Assembly: GCA_002693775.1 (NCBI GenBank)
Contig: NZRP01000063.1
Location: 25,220-63,087 of the forward strand
Direction: 5' to 3'
Length of the DNA: 37,868 nucleotides
DNA from: Crocinitomicaceae bacterium
GTDB taxonomy: Bacteria; Bacteroidota; Bacteroidia; Flavobacteriales_D; Sanyastnellaceae
Notes under the pieces: model-generated
Database searches by the model: none
What the model was told of the DNA's origin: nothing
What the model saw: only the letters and a program-made list of their open reading frames with translations
Translations under genes and position numbers: made by a program
Part shown: positions 23,983 through 33,883 of the stretch, in pieces
Layout: each line of letters opens with the position of its first letter
Position numbering within the stretch: position 1 is the stretch's first letter

Positions 23983-25566
23983 ATGATTAGTCGAGTTTTC
24001 AAATTGTCTTTTGCAGTTTTTCTGCTGAGTATTCTTTCAAATTCTAACGCTATAGCCCAAACCTCTTCCGGCGAAGTTTGGCCTATCACATCTGTCGAAT
24101 TACACCAAGACGGCGCAAGCGTCACTCACTCCAGCTCAGTGACTTTCTCTGGAAACTCTACCAAATTAACGGTTAGGGGCATCGCTTCAGATATCAACCC
24201 TAACACCATAAGCGTGGACATGCCATCTGGCATCAGCCTTGAGTCCTTAAGCTACATTGAAGTTGAATCTGATTCCCCAGTGCTAGCAGAATTCAACAAC
24301 GTAGAGGACTCGATAGCCATCCTTTCAGTCCAAAAAAAGATGTACGAAGCCCTTTTAAACACGCTCAGTGAGGAAAGCCAGTTTTTAAAGGCAAACAGAA
24401 AGATTGGTAGCTCTCAGGAAGTGCTACTAGTTGATGATCTTATTGAGATGGCTGATTTCCTTCGCGACAGGAATCAAGATTTAGGTTTGGAAATTTTAGA
24501 TGTTGAGATAGATATTAAAAAAGTCGACGAGGAAATAGCTGAGCTGAAAAAAAGAAAACAGAAGCTTCAAAGCGTTGGTGCAGATGTCGAAGGGGTTGTA
24601 GAGCTAGAATTTACAAACGTAAGCGGATTGACTAAGAGTGGTGATGTAGTCTTAGAGTACCTAACTTCAAGCGCTTCATGGCAACCAGAATACAAGATTT
24701 ACTACGAGGAAGGAGAGGTGTTTGTGAAGAGGTTTGCAAGCCTTAGTCAGTCATCAGGTGTGGCTTGGGCTGGAGTCGATTTAAAGCTCTTAAGTGGAAG
24801 GCCATCGTCTAGCCTTGCTCCAAATGATTTCGAAGATTGGGTTCTTGTTGAAGAAGCTCCAAGAGCATCAGTTTATAGTTCATCGGCTAGCGTGATAGAT
24901 GTAGATCGAATGAGTGCAGGAGGGAATGCTAAGTCGAAGTCATTTGCTGGTGATGCGAGGTATACATTTGATATAGATGGTGCGATTAATGTTAGCGGAC
25001 AAGGAAAGCAGGTAACAGTGAACGTAGATGAGTTCAATCTAGAAGGCGACATTAGATACTACGCAGCGCCGGCAGTTAATCCAGAAGCATACTCAATGGT
25101 TAGATGTGCTAACTGGAGTGGAAACAAGATGATGCCAGGAGTAACCCAAATCGTAGCTAATAACGCATACTTAGGAAGCTTCTACATGGTATTGCCTACT
25201 CCTGGAGACACTCTGGAGCTTAGCCTGGGCGCGGATCCTCACGTGGTTTGTTCTAGAACTCAGAGTGACGAAAGATGTACTACTAGAAAGTTTAGTGGGA
25301 AAAAGGAAGTAGTCCAAACCTGGAACCTTACAGTTGAAAATAACCACACAGATACTGTCTCTGTAAACTTGGTAGATAGACTTCCTAGGTACAATAAGAA
25401 GAATTCTAAAGTTGAGATAGTTGTAATAACCTCAGAAGATGGTGAGGTGGATATGGTAGGGCATGAGGTGAGCTATAATTTTGATTTGGCTCCTCTAGAA
25501 AAGAGAACATATACGTATGTGATCACTATCACATACCCAAGCACGATGAGCCTAAAGAATCTCTAA
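23983..25566 (+). CDS. DUF4140/DUF4139 exported protein (mucoidy-inhibitor-A-like)
   Basis: A 527-residue exported protein with a signal peptide (hydrophobic about 7-18, cleavage near AIAQ at 26). Residues about 36-135 form a DUF4140 domain (VELHQDGASVTHS opening), followed by a helical, coiled-coil-prone region (about 100-205, ending EIAELKKRKQKLQSV), and a DUF4139 domain from about 220 to the end (VVLEYLTSSASWQPEYKIYYE, GVAWAGVDLKLLSGRP, and the C-terminal EKRTYTYVITITYP). Proteins of this pair are widespread and of unknown function; the name mucoidy inhibitor A is historical. The first about 400 nt are visibly richer in C on the coding strand than the rest. Its stop shares four bases with the convergent lpxB stop. 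Confidence 0.88.
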   Translation: MISRVFKLSFAVFLLSILSNSNAIAQTSSGEVWPITSVELHQDGASVTHSSSVTFSGNSTKLTVRGIASDINPNTISVDMPSGISLESLSYIEVESDSPVLAEFNNVEDSIAILSVQKKMYEALLNTLSEESQFLKANRKIGSSQEVLLVDDLIEMADFLRDRNQDLGLEILDVEIDIKKVDEEIAELKKRKQKLQSVGADVEGVVELEFTNVSGLTKSGDVVLEYLTSSASWQPEYKIYYEEGEVFVKRFASLSQSSGVAWAGVDLKLLSGRPSSSLAPNDFEDWVLVEEAPRASVYSSSASVIDVDRMSAGGNAKSKSFAGDARYTFDIDGAINVSGQGKQVTVNVDEFNLEGDIRYYAAPAVNPEAYSMVRCANWSGNKMMPGVTQIVANNAYLGSFYMVLPTPGDTLELSLGADPHVVCSRTQSDERCTTRKFSGKKEVVQTWNLTVENNHTDTVSVNLVDRLPRYNKKNSKVEIVVITSEDGEVDMVGHEVSYNFDLAPLEKRTYTYVITITYPSTMSLKNL

Positions 25567-26642
25567 GAGAGTCCTGATAATATGTGAGCTGCGATTCTTC
25601 TGCTAGCGCCACTACTTCCTAGCTTTTCTCGTAGCTTATTGAACTCCTCTATTTGAGAATTGCTGTTTTCCAGCTTTTCAAACTCCTTCATGATTGATTC
25701 CGCACTGCAATCACCTTGAATTAATTCTGGTACAATCTGCTTTCCGGCTATAAGGTTGGGAAGGCCTATGTGCTTAACATTTACAACAGCTTTAGCAATG
25801 GCATAGTTTATTGCTGAGGTCTTGTAAACAATTATGTGCTTAACACCTAAAAGCGCTGCCTCAAGAGTCGCTGTTCCAGAGGTGATAATTGCAAGTTCTG
25901 ATTTGGCAAGAAGCATTCTAGTATTGCCCCATGCTACTTCTATCCCCGCCTTAATTGCAAGCTTGTAGTCTTCTCTTGAAAGTCCTGGGACACCAGCAAT
26001 TACAGGTGTATAGTGTTGAAGCTTCTTTGTAACCTCAATCATAGTAGGTAGCATTTTTTCAAGCTCTTGCTTTCTTGATCCAGGGAGTAGTGCAAGGAGC
26101 TTTTCTCCACCCTTTTTACTTTCTCTCCTCTCCAGCTCGTCTAAAAGAGGATGTCCCATAAAATGAGCACTCACTCCGCCTTTTTCTAATATTTCTCTTT
26201 CAAATGGAAGCACAGGATATACTGCCTCGAAATCTCTGGCTAAATCCACAACTCTCCCTGCTTTCCAAGCCCAAACCTGTGGCGACACAACCTGAAAAAC
26301 CTTAAGTCCATTTTTCTTAGCCTTCTTAGCAATCCTCATATTGAATCCAGGAAAGTCTACAGTGATGATTGCATCTGGCTTAAACTCCTCTATCTCGCTC
26401 CAACAAGTGCTTAAATTTCTTGAAATAGTCCTGAGGTTTTTAACTACTTCTACAAACCCCATAAAAGCTAGTTCTTTGTAGTGTTTGCTGATGCTTACGC
26501 CAGCTTCCACCATCCTTTCACCGCCCCAACCTTTAAGCTCTACATCAGTTAGTTTTTGTAGTTCAGAGGCTACTTGAGCACCATAAATATCACCAGAAGC
26601 TTCACCAGCTAAAATGAATATTCTTAGGCTATTTGTGCTCAT
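25563..26642 (-). CDS. lpxB: Lipid-A-disaccharide synthase
   Basis: LpxB joins UDP-2,3-diacylglucosamine and lipid X to make the lipid A disaccharide, at the cytoplasmic face of the inner membrane. The 359-residue length is normal for the GT19 family. Visible signatures: GEASGD at 13-18, DFPGFN at 96-101, SPQVWAWKAGR at 120-130, LLPGSRKQE at 185-193, and the UDP-sugar binding stretch ITSGTATLEAALLG near 250. It is the last gene of the pepD-surE-membrane protein-lpxB run, 3 nt after the small membrane protein gene. Its presence confirms a lipid-A-containing Gram-negative host. The stop (TAG) overlaps the convergent DUF4139 stop in a shared CTAA. Confidence 0.96.
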   Translation of the reverse strand: MSTNSLRIFILAGEASGDIYGAQVASELQKLTDVELKGWGGERMVEAGVSISKHYKELAFMGFVEVVKNLRTISRNLSTCWSEIEEFKPDAIITVDFPGFNMRIAKKAKKNGLKVFQVVSPQVWAWKAGRVVDLARDFEAVYPVLPFEREILEKGGVSAHFMGHPLLDELERRESKKGGEKLLALLPGSRKQELEKMLPTMIEVTKKLQHYTPVIAGVPGLSREDYKLAIKAGIEVAWGNTRMLLAKSELAIITSGTATLEAALLGVKHIIVYKTSAINYAIAKAVVNVKHIGLPNLIAGKQIVPELIQGDCSAESIMKEFEKLENSNSQIEEFNKLREKLGSSGASRRIAAHILSGLS

Positions 26643-26645
26643 TTT

Positions 26646-26960
26646 TTATGCAATTCCTGCTTCTAATTGAAGCCAAACAATAACAGGAACACTCAACATA
26701 ATCACAAGCATCATTCCTCTACAGAATTTCCACATTTCCTTTCTTAGAGCAAAGTAAAATGCTCCAATATTGAAAAGAGTACAAACTGTTAAGATGCTAT
26801 CTCTGTATAATATTGAGTCGTTAATGAAGATGTCAGTAAAGTCGGTTAATCCACGACCATTTTGAATACCCCAAACACCACCAAGGATCACATACCCCAC
26901 AACTAAGCCTAAAAGGGCAGAGGCAATGCCTGCAAAAACTGTATCTAATTTGTTTCTCAT
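26646..26960 (-). CDS. Three-helix membrane protein between surE and lpxB
   Basis: A 104-residue protein from ATG at 26960, one base after the surE stop. An in-frame TTG at 26981 would overlap surE by 20 nt and is less likely. Three hydrophobic segments are visible, about 8-28, 55-73 and 80-99. A small unnamed membrane protein in this slot between surE and lpxB is something I recall from other Bacteroidota, which supports a real gene. Role unknown; context suggests lipid A or envelope biogenesis, as inference only. Confidence 0.75.
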   Translation of the reverse strand: MRNKLDTVFAGIASALLGLVVGYVILGGVWGIQNGRGLTDFTDIFINDSILYRDSILTVCTLFNIGAFYFALRKEMWKFCRGMMLVIMLSVPVIVWLQLEAGIA

Positions 26961-26961
26961 C

Positions 26962-27726
26962 TTAGAATTTCCAATTGCCAATTTCGCTAATAAAATTGTG
27001 AGCAGTTAAATCGTATTGAGTAGGTACTACAGAAGCATAACCGTTTTTTAATGCGTATTCGTCTGTCCCTTCCTCATTATCTGGGTTTTTAAATTCCCCC
27101 TTTAGCATATATCTCGTTTTTCCGTCGTGCCCCTCAATATCCTCGTAACCATCAACCCAATGCCCCTTGCTTTGTCTACAAACTAAAATTCCCTTGAATT
27201 CAGCTTCATCAACCTTAGGAATATTCACATTCAAGCTCACACCCTGTGGTAGGCCGTTCTTGAGGATTTCCTCAGCAACAGTTTTAGCTACTTTTTTTGA
27301 GACTGTGAAATCAGCATCCATACTATGATCTAGAAGTGAAAACCCAACAGATGGAATTCCTTCAACGGTTCCTTCAGTTGCTGCGCCCATTGTCCCAGAG
27401 TAAATCACATTTATTGAGTGGTTACTACCGTGATTAATCCCGCTAACAAGCAGATCTGGTTTTCTGTCTAACACCTTAGATATAGCGAGTTTCACGCAAT
27501 CAACCGGAGTGCCTGAAGTACTAAAGCCCTTCACTCCCTCAACTGAAAAGTCGTGGGCATTGATCTCTAAGTTTTTATCAATCGTAAGAGCATTACTCTT
27601 GCCAGATTGTGCGCTATCAGGCGCAACAACCACAACATCTCCTAATTCAATTACACTCTCAGCCAAAGCCCTTATTCCAGGGGCTGTAATGCCGTCGTCA
27701 TTTACTATGAGAATGAGCTTACGCAC
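26962..27726 (-). CDS. surE: 5'-nucleotidase SurE
   Basis: SurE is a metal-dependent nucleoside 5'-monophosphate phosphatase. The metal-binding NDDG is at residues 9-12 in LILIVNDDGITAPGIRAL, and other family landmarks are VAPDSAQSGKSNALT (about 35-49), FSTSGTPVDCVKLAI (about 68-82) and LVSGINHGSN (93-102). The 254-residue length is normal. The start is GTG at 27726, which overlaps the pepD stop by 8 nt; there is no ATG that would keep the conserved N-terminus, so GTG is firm. Confidence 0.95.
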   Translation of the reverse strand: MRKLILIVNDDGITAPGIRALAESVIELGDVVVVAPDSAQSGKSNALTIDKNLEINAHDFSVEGVKGFSTSGTPVDCVKLAISKVLDRKPDLLVSGINHGSNHSINVIYSGTMGAATEGTVEGIPSVGFSLLDHSMDADFTVSKKVAKTVAEEILKNGLPQGVSLNVNIPKVDEAEFKGILVCRQSKGHWVDGYEDIEGHDGKTRYMLKGEFKNPDNEEGTDEYALKNGYASVVPTQYDLTAHNFISEIGNWKF

Positions 27727-29185
27727 GATTTGGTATCCTCTTTAATGCCTCTAAAAAGAAATCCCAAAACTTCTGAACTGAGCTTATCTGCACACATTCA
27801 TCTGGGCTATGAGCTCCTCTAATATTTGGGCCAAACGATGCCATATCCATATCAGGGTAATTCGTTCCTAAAATCCCACATTCCAGTCCAGCGTGACATG
27901 CTAGTACCCTTGGGTCCTCGTTGTACCTCTCAACGTACAGAGACCTTAACATCTCAACAGCTGCTGATGACGGGTTAGGAGTCCATCCTGGGTAGGCGCC
28001 ACCTTGCTCAGTACTAAGTCCGGCAAGAGAAAAAGCAGCCTCAATAGATCTCGCATGATCCCATTTTTCAGAATCAACAGAACTTCTGTTCAGGCACTGA
28101 ATATTAACTGAGCCGTTTTTTACATCGACGCGTGCGAGGTTATTTGAGGTTTGGACTAAACCTTCGATATCCGGACTCATTCTATGAATCCCAACAGGGC
28201 AAGCCTGAATAGCAAGAAGCAAAGCATTCTGTACATCCTCGGGAAGGGCAGTGGCAGGCATCTCAGCAGGGTTAACGTTCACAGTTAGTTCAGGATCCGT
28301 AACCTTGTATTCAGCATTCAACTCAGCAGCTGTAGCCTCGATTGCGCTATTTAGCCCATCTACGTCAGCACTAGCAACAACAATCACTGCTTCAGCTTCA
28401 CGTGGAATAGCGTTTCTAAGTCCGCCACCATTAATTTCAGCAACTCTCAGGTCCACAGACTCAAGGGCTTCTAGAAGCACCCTGTTCAGAAGCTTGTTGG
28501 CATTTGCGATTCCCTTGTGAATGTCCATTCCACTGTGACCGCCGCTTCCTCCTTTAACCACCACTTTATATGCTGTGTTGCCTTCAGTTACAGTGTTTTC
28601 AGGCTCGTATGTGCCAGTTGAAGTAAGGTCAACTCCGCCAGCACAACCTATGCTGATTTCGTCGTCGTCCTCAGTATCTAGGTTTAGAAGGATGGTTGCG
28701 TCGAGGTGGCCTCCTTGTAGCCCTAAAGCACCAGTCATTCCAGTCTCTTCGTCAATAGTGAAAAGAGCCTCAAGTTGTGGGTGAGGAATGTCAGTGCTTT
28801 CAAGAACAGCCATGATTGCTGCGACACCTATTCCGTTATCTGCGCCAAGAGTTGTTCCTTCAGCTCTTACCCAATCGCCGTCAACGTACATTTTGATTCC
28901 TTCTGTCATAAAGTCGAAATCGGTGTCATTGTTTTTTTGGCATACCATATCTACATGGCTTTGAAGGACAACAATTTGCTTGTCTTCCATTCCAGGAGTG
29001 GCAGGGTTTTTAATAATGATGTTATCAACCTGGTCTTGCTTTACTTCTAAGCCTTTTTCCTTAGCCCATTCAACAATCCAAGCACAAACCTTTTCTTCGT
29101 GTTTAGATGGTCTGGGAATGCTGTTTAAGTCTGCAAAACGGTTCCAAAGATTACTTGGTTGTAGGTCTCTTATTTGTGATGACAT
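27719..29185 (-). CDS. pepD: Aminoacyl-histidine dipeptidase (M20C, PepD)
   Basis: PepD hydrolyses Xaa-His and other dipeptides using a two-zinc centre. The 488-residue protein shows the M20 ligands: LQSHVDMV with His77 and Asp79, LGADNGIG with Asp116 bridging the metals, and DEETGM with Glu146/Glu147 (catalytic and ligand). CAGGVDLTSTG marks the start of the lid domain, and GGSGGHSGMDIHKG (about 214-227) is typical of the M20C branch. His near the C-terminus in GAHSPDECV completes the site. Start ATG at 29185 is followed directly by the conserved IRDLQPSNLWNRF opening. It begins a four-gene run with surE, a membrane protein and lpxB. It is divergent from parE. Confidence 0.95.
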   Translation of the reverse strand: MSSQIRDLQPSNLWNRFADLNSIPRPSKHEEKVCAWIVEWAKEKGLEVKQDQVDNIIIKNPATPGMEDKQIVVLQSHVDMVCQKNNDTDFDFMTEGIKMYVDGDWVRAEGTTLGADNGIGVAAIMAVLESTDIPHPQLEALFTIDEETGMTGALGLQGGHLDATILLNLDTEDDDEISIGCAGGVDLTSTGTYEPENTVTEGNTAYKVVVKGGSGGHSGMDIHKGIANANKLLNRVLLEALESVDLRVAEINGGGLRNAIPREAEAVIVVASADVDGLNSAIEATAAELNAEYKVTDPELTVNVNPAEMPATALPEDVQNALLLAIQACPVGIHRMSPDIEGLVQTSNNLARVDVKNGSVNIQCLNRSSVDSEKWDHARSIEAAFSLAGLSTEQGGAYPGWTPNPSSAAVEMLRSLYVERYNEDPRVLACHAGLECGILGTNYPDMDMASFGPNIRGAHSPDECVQISSVQKFWDFFLEALKRIPNRA

Positions 29186-29321
29186 GTCAGTCTTATATTG
29201 TTCTAATTAGACTTCGCAAGTTAGGTATAGATTGCCTCTTTTTAGTGGTTAATGAAATGTGGAAAAAGTCGAGTAAATCCTGAAGAATTTAGAGCATTTG
29301 ATTCAGTAACTTGTCGTCTTC
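29186..29321. promoter_or_regulatory. Divergent pepD/parE promoter region (136 nt)
   Basis: This is the longest gap without an ORF. Towards parE, a TAACTTG box (29307-29313) precedes the ATG by 8 nt, predicting a leader of a few bases. Towards pepD, I see only imperfect candidates (TAACTTG on the minus strand at about 29221-29215, about 30 nt before the ATG). No strong inverted repeat or terminator is apparent. Confidence 0.4.
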
Positions 29322-31178
29322 ATGGCAGAACAAGTAAGTTATACTGAGGATAACATTAAATCACTCTCTTGGAAGGAGCATATTAGAATGCGCCCCGGTA
29401 TGTATATCGGTAAGTTGGGTGATGGTAAGGATGCGGATGATGGTATCTATGTGTTACTCAAGGAGGTAGTAGACAATAGTATCGATGAGCATACTATGGG
29501 AAATGGTAAAACCATTGAGGTGAAAATCAAGGATGGAGAGGTAAGAGTCCGTGATTATGGTCGTGGTATTCCACTTGGAAAGGTGGTTGATTGTGTAAGC
29601 AAAATCAACACCGGAGGTAAATATGATTCTAGAGCTTTTAAAAAGACTGTTGGACTAAACGGAGTTGGTACTAAAGCTGTAAATGCTCTTTCATCATCAT
29701 TCGCAGTTGAAAGTTTTAGAGAGTCTGAGGCTAAGAAGGCGACGTTCGAATTAGGTGAGCTTAGGGATGATCTTCCTGTAGAAGCTACCTCGAAACGAAA
29801 TGGAACTAAGATCACATTTAAGCCTGACCCAGAAATCTTCAAGGGATATAAGTACAGGATGGAGCACGTTGAGAAATTGCTCTGGAACTACGCGTACTTA
29901 AACACTGGACTAACGATTTATCTAAATGGTGATAAATTATTAAGTAACAATGGTTTAAGAGATTTGCTTGAATCTAGTATGGATGGCAATCCACGCTATC
30001 CTATTATCCACTTAAAGAGTGATGATGTTGAGGTTGCAATTACGCATTCAGATGCATATGGAGAGGATATTCAAAGCTTTGTAAACGGTCAATACACTCC
30101 TCAAGGAGGAACTCACCAGGCTGCTTTTAGAGAGGCATATGTAAGAGTTGTAAGAGACTTCTTTGGCAAGGATTACGACACAGGAGATGTAAGGTCGGGA
30201 ATTGTTTGCGCAGTAAGTGTCAAGGTTGAAGAGCCTGTCTTTGAATCCCAAACCAAGACTAAACTAGGTTCATCTGATATGGGACCTGCAGGGCCTACCT
30301 TGAAAACATTCATGTTTGACTTCCTAAAGCGTGAATTAGATAACTTCCTCCATAGAAATCCTGATACTGCAACTGCATTACAGGCTAGAATTGTACAGAG
30401 TGAGAGAGAAAGAAAGGATTTAGCGGGAATTAAAAAACTTGCTAGGGCAAGAGCTAAAAAAGCATCTCTTCACAATAAGAAGCTAAGGGACTGTAGGGCT
30501 CACCTTAATGATAAAAAGGGAAATGAAGAATCTACCCTATTTATTACCGAGGGTGATTCAGCATCAGGATCTATAACTAAGGCAAGGGACGTAGTTACTC
30601 AGGCTGTGTTCTCATTAAAGGGTAAGCCTCTTAACTGCCATGGACTTACTAAGAAGGTTGTATACCAAAACGAGGAATTCAACCTTCTACAAGCTGCCCT
30701 AAATATTGAGGATAGCCTTGAAGGTCTTAGATATAACAAGGTTGTAATTGCTACAGATGCCGATGTAGATGGAATGCATATTAGACTTCTTCTAATTACT
30801 TTCTTCCTACAGTTCTTCCCAGACCTAGTAAAGAAAGGCCACTTGTATGTACTCCAAACTCCATTGTTTAGAGTTAGGAATAAAAAAGAGACCTTCTATT
30901 GTTATGATGAGGGAGAAAAAAAGGCTGCTTTATCAAAACTTGGAGCTAGAGCAGAGATTACAAGATTTAAGGGATTAGGTGAAATCAGCCCAGATGAATT
31001 CTCTCACTTTATTGGAGAGGACATGAGGATAGATCCTGTAGTGGTTGGTAGAGATGCGAATCTACAGGAAATGCTAAGCTTCTTTATGGGTAAGAACACT
31101 CCAGATAGACAGAAGTTCATCATTGAAAACCTTAGAGTTGAAAGGGACGAGGTTGAAACTGAAGAGTTAGAAGCATGA
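29322..31178 (+). CDS. parE: DNA topoisomerase IV subunit B (ParE)
   Basis: The ATPase subunit of a type IIA topoisomerase, most likely topoisomerase IV, which decatenates daughter chromosomes. The 618-residue protein has a GHKL ATPase domain (EVVDNSIDE at 48-56, DYGRGIP at 78-84, [13 protein letters not shown] at 111-123), the transducer with QTKTKLG, and a TOPRIM domain with [10 protein letters not shown] and [12 protein letters not shown]. The C-terminal part carries [13 protein letters not shown]. ParE is preferred over GyrB because it is directly followed by a parC-type subunit A in the same transcript and the N-terminus and length match the Bacteroidota ParE form. It overlaps parC by 4 nt (ATGA), so the subunits are translated in a coupled way. 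Confidence 0.93.
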   Translation: MAEQVSYTEDNIKSLSWKEHIRMRPGMYIGKLGDGKDADDGIYVLLKEVVDNSIDEHTMGNGKTIEVKIKDGEVRVRDYGRGIPLGKVVDCVSKINTGGKYDSRAFKKTVGLNGVGTKAVNALSSSFAVESFRESEAKKATFELGELRDDLPVEATSKRNGTKITFKPDPEIFKGYKYRMEHVEKLLWNYAYLNTGLTIYLNGDKLLSNNGLRDLLESSMDGNPRYPIIHLKSDDVEVAITHSDAYGEDIQSFVNGQYTPQGGTHQAAFREAYVRVVRDFFGKDYDTGDVRSGIVCAVSVKVEEPVFESQTKTKLGSSDMGPAGPTLKTFMFDFLKRELDNFLHRNPDTATALQARIVQSERERKDLAGIKKLARARAKKASLHNKKLRDCRAHLNDKKGNEESTLFITEGDSASGSITKARDVVTQAVFSLKGKPLNCHGLTKKVVYQNEEFNLLQAALNIEDSLEGLRYNKVVIATDADVDGMHIRLLLITFFLQFFPDLVKKGHLYVLQTPLFRVRNKKETFYCYDEGEKKAALSKLGARAEITRFKGLGEISPDEFSHFIGEDMRIDPVVVGRDANLQEMLSFFMGKNTPDRQKFIIENLRVERDEVETEELEA

Positions 31179-33879
31179 TTGAAAACGAGCACGAAGAAGA
31201 ATTAGAAAGAGACGACGAGTTTTCTCATGATGAGGCAGATCATTCTGCTGATGACATGGATCACGTAGTTAGGGTAAAGGGGATGTACAATGAGTACTTC
31301 CTAGATTATGCTTCATATGTGATTTTAGAAAGAGCTGTTCCCCATCAATACGACGGTTTAAAGCCAGTTCAAAGGCGTATTCTTCACTCTCTAGATGAGA
31401 TGGATGATGGGAGGTTCCACAAGGTTGCTAACGTAATTGGTAATACCATGAAGTATCATCCTCACGGTGATGCTAGTATTGGTGATGCTATGGTCCAAAT
31501 AGGCCAAAAGGATCTACTGCTTGATTGTCAAGGTAACTGGGGAAATATCCTTACTGGAGATAGGGCTGCTGCTCCGAGATATATTGAGGTGAGGTTGAGC
31601 AAGTTTGGCAACACAGTTCTATTCAATAAAAAGACTACAACCTGGCTTTCATCTTATGATGGAAGAAATCAGGAGCCTGAAACACAGCCAGTAAAATTCC
31701 CTCTACTTCTTGTTCAAGGTGTAGAAGGAATTGCAGTGGGACTAGCATGTAAGATGCTTCCTCACAACTTTAATGAGCTGATTGACGCAAGTATTGCCAC
31801 CTTAAACGGTAAGAGGTTCAACTTAGTGCCAGATTTCCCAACTGGAGGTATGGCTGATGTTGAGCAATACAACGATGGATTAAGAGGAGGGAGAGTTAGA
31901 GTTAGAGCAAGGATTGATAAAATTGATAATAAGACTCTTGTTGTAAGAGAAGTGCCTTATGGTGTGACAACAAGCTCTTTAATCGATAGCATTCTGAAGG
32001 CTAACGATAAGGGTAAAATCAAGATTAAAAAGGTTGAGGATAATACAGCCAACGTAGTTGAAGTAGTTGTTCACCTAGCTAATAATGTTAGTCCTGATAA
32101 AATGATGGATGCACTTTATGCATTCACAGATTGTGAGGTTAGTTTGGCGCCCAATGCTTGCGTTATTCTCAATGATAGACCGCAATTTATTGGGGTTTCA
32201 GAAATACTTAAAACTTCTGCTGAAAGAACTAAGTATCTACTTGGGAGAGAGTTGGAGATTGAACTGGGAGAGTTGCAAGAGACTTGGCACTTTGCCTCAT
32301 TAGAAAAGATTTTCATTGAGAATAGAATCTATAGAGACATTGAGGAGTGTGAAACGTGGGATGCAATCATAGAAACAATTCATGCTGGATTAAAGCCACA
32401 CATCAAACACCTACTAAGAGAGGTGACAGATGATGATGTAGCAAGGCTTACTGAAATCAAGATTAAGCGTATTTCCAAATTTGATTCGTTTAAGGCTGAC
32501 GAAAAGATTTCAGGGCTAGAGGCAGATATGGAGCAGGTTAAGTACAATCTAGAGCATCTAACTGAGTATGCTGTTGATTGGTTTAAGATGCTTAAGAAGA
32601 AATTTGGAGCAGGGAGAGAGCGTAAAACAGAGCTGAGGACATTTGATACTATCGACAGGTCTAAGGCAGCTGTGGCAAATGCTAAGCTTTATGTAAACGC
32701 TGAGGAAGGATTCGTAGGTACTGGACTTAAGAGAGGTGAAGGAGAGTTTGTTTGCAACTGCAGTGATATTGATGATGTCATTGTGTTCAGGAAAGATGGT
32801 GTAATGCAAGTGAGCAAGGTTAGCTCAAAGGCATTCTTTGGCAAGGACATCATTCATGTTGCAGTATGGAAGAGAGGGGATATTAGGACTACATATAACT
32901 TGATCTATCTAGATGGTGCTTCTGGTAGAAGCATGGTGAAGAGATTTAATGTAAAGTCTATTACTAGGGACAAGGAATACTTTGTTACAAAGGGAACCCC
33001 AAAGAGTAAGGTGTTGTACTTTTCAGCAAATAGAAATGGAGAGGCTGAAGTTGTAACTGTGCACCTTAGAAAACAGGCTAGGCTCAAGAAGCTTAGAATG
33101 GACATGAATTTTGCTGACATTGCCATTAAGGGGCGAGCTTCAGGAGGAAACATAGTTTCAAAATTCCCCGTTAAACGAATTGACTTAAAAGAGAGTGGTG
33201 TGTCAACACTTGGGGCTAGAAAGGTTTGGTATGATGAAACAGTAAGAAGATTAAATGGGGAGGGAAGAGGAGAATTCCTTGGGTCATTTAATCCAGATGA
33301 TAAGATCATGGCAATTCATTCTGATGGAGTGTATGTTCTGACTGGATTTGATTTTAGTACACACTTTGACGACAAGATGATAAGTGTTGAAAAGTGGGAT
33401 TCTGAAAGACCTCTTTCAGTAGTATACTATGATGGGGAAAAGGAAGATTGGTTCGTGAAGCGATTCCTTCCTGAAGCTTCGTCGAAGCCAGTATCCTTCA
33501 TCTCAGAGCATGAGGCCTCTAGGTTAGGATTTGCTACGTCTCTTTATCATCCTCGAGCTATTATCAAGTATAACAGGAGGTTTAAGAATACAAGAGATAG
33601 AGAGGATGATGTGATTGACGTGAGGGATTTCATCGCTGTTAAAGGCGTGAAAGCTCTTGGGAATAAGTTAAGTTCTCTTCCAGTTACTGAAGTTGTATTA
33701 GATGCTCCTAACCAGGAGTTAGAAGAGGTAACTGCTTTAGAAATTGCAGCTTCAGTTGAGGAAACTGCAGTTGATGTGGTTGAGGAAGCTGATGAATCAC
33801 CTCAAGAGCAGCCTCAAGTATCGGAGCCTTCTAATGATGTCGATCCGCCTGTTTCTGAAGACGGACAAGCGAGTTTGTT

Positions 33880-33883
<4 letters not shown>
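31175..33883 (+). CDS. parC: DNA topoisomerase IV subunit A (ParC)
   Basis: The DNA-cleaving subunit. The 902-residue protein opens with about 30 acidic residues not needed for the catalytic core, then the winged-helix domain with [10 protein letters not shown] (61-70), the quinolone-determining stretch [13 protein letters not shown] (94-106), and [14 protein letters not shown] with catalytic Tyr136. Tower and coiled-coil regions follow to about 480. The C-terminal domain is a beta-propeller-like stretch (about 500-780) without a clear GyrA box, consistent with ParC rather than GyrA. The last about 60 residues are acidic and apparently disordered and end in GQASLF, which resembles a sliding-clamp binding motif. 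prmC starts inside its stop codon. Confidence 0.93.

Noticed and set aside
30048-30251. Minus-strand ORF inside parE and similar frames inside parC, uvrA, hisS and htpG
   Set aside because: They lie fully within strongly conserved genes on the other strand and carry no domain signals; treated as shadows.
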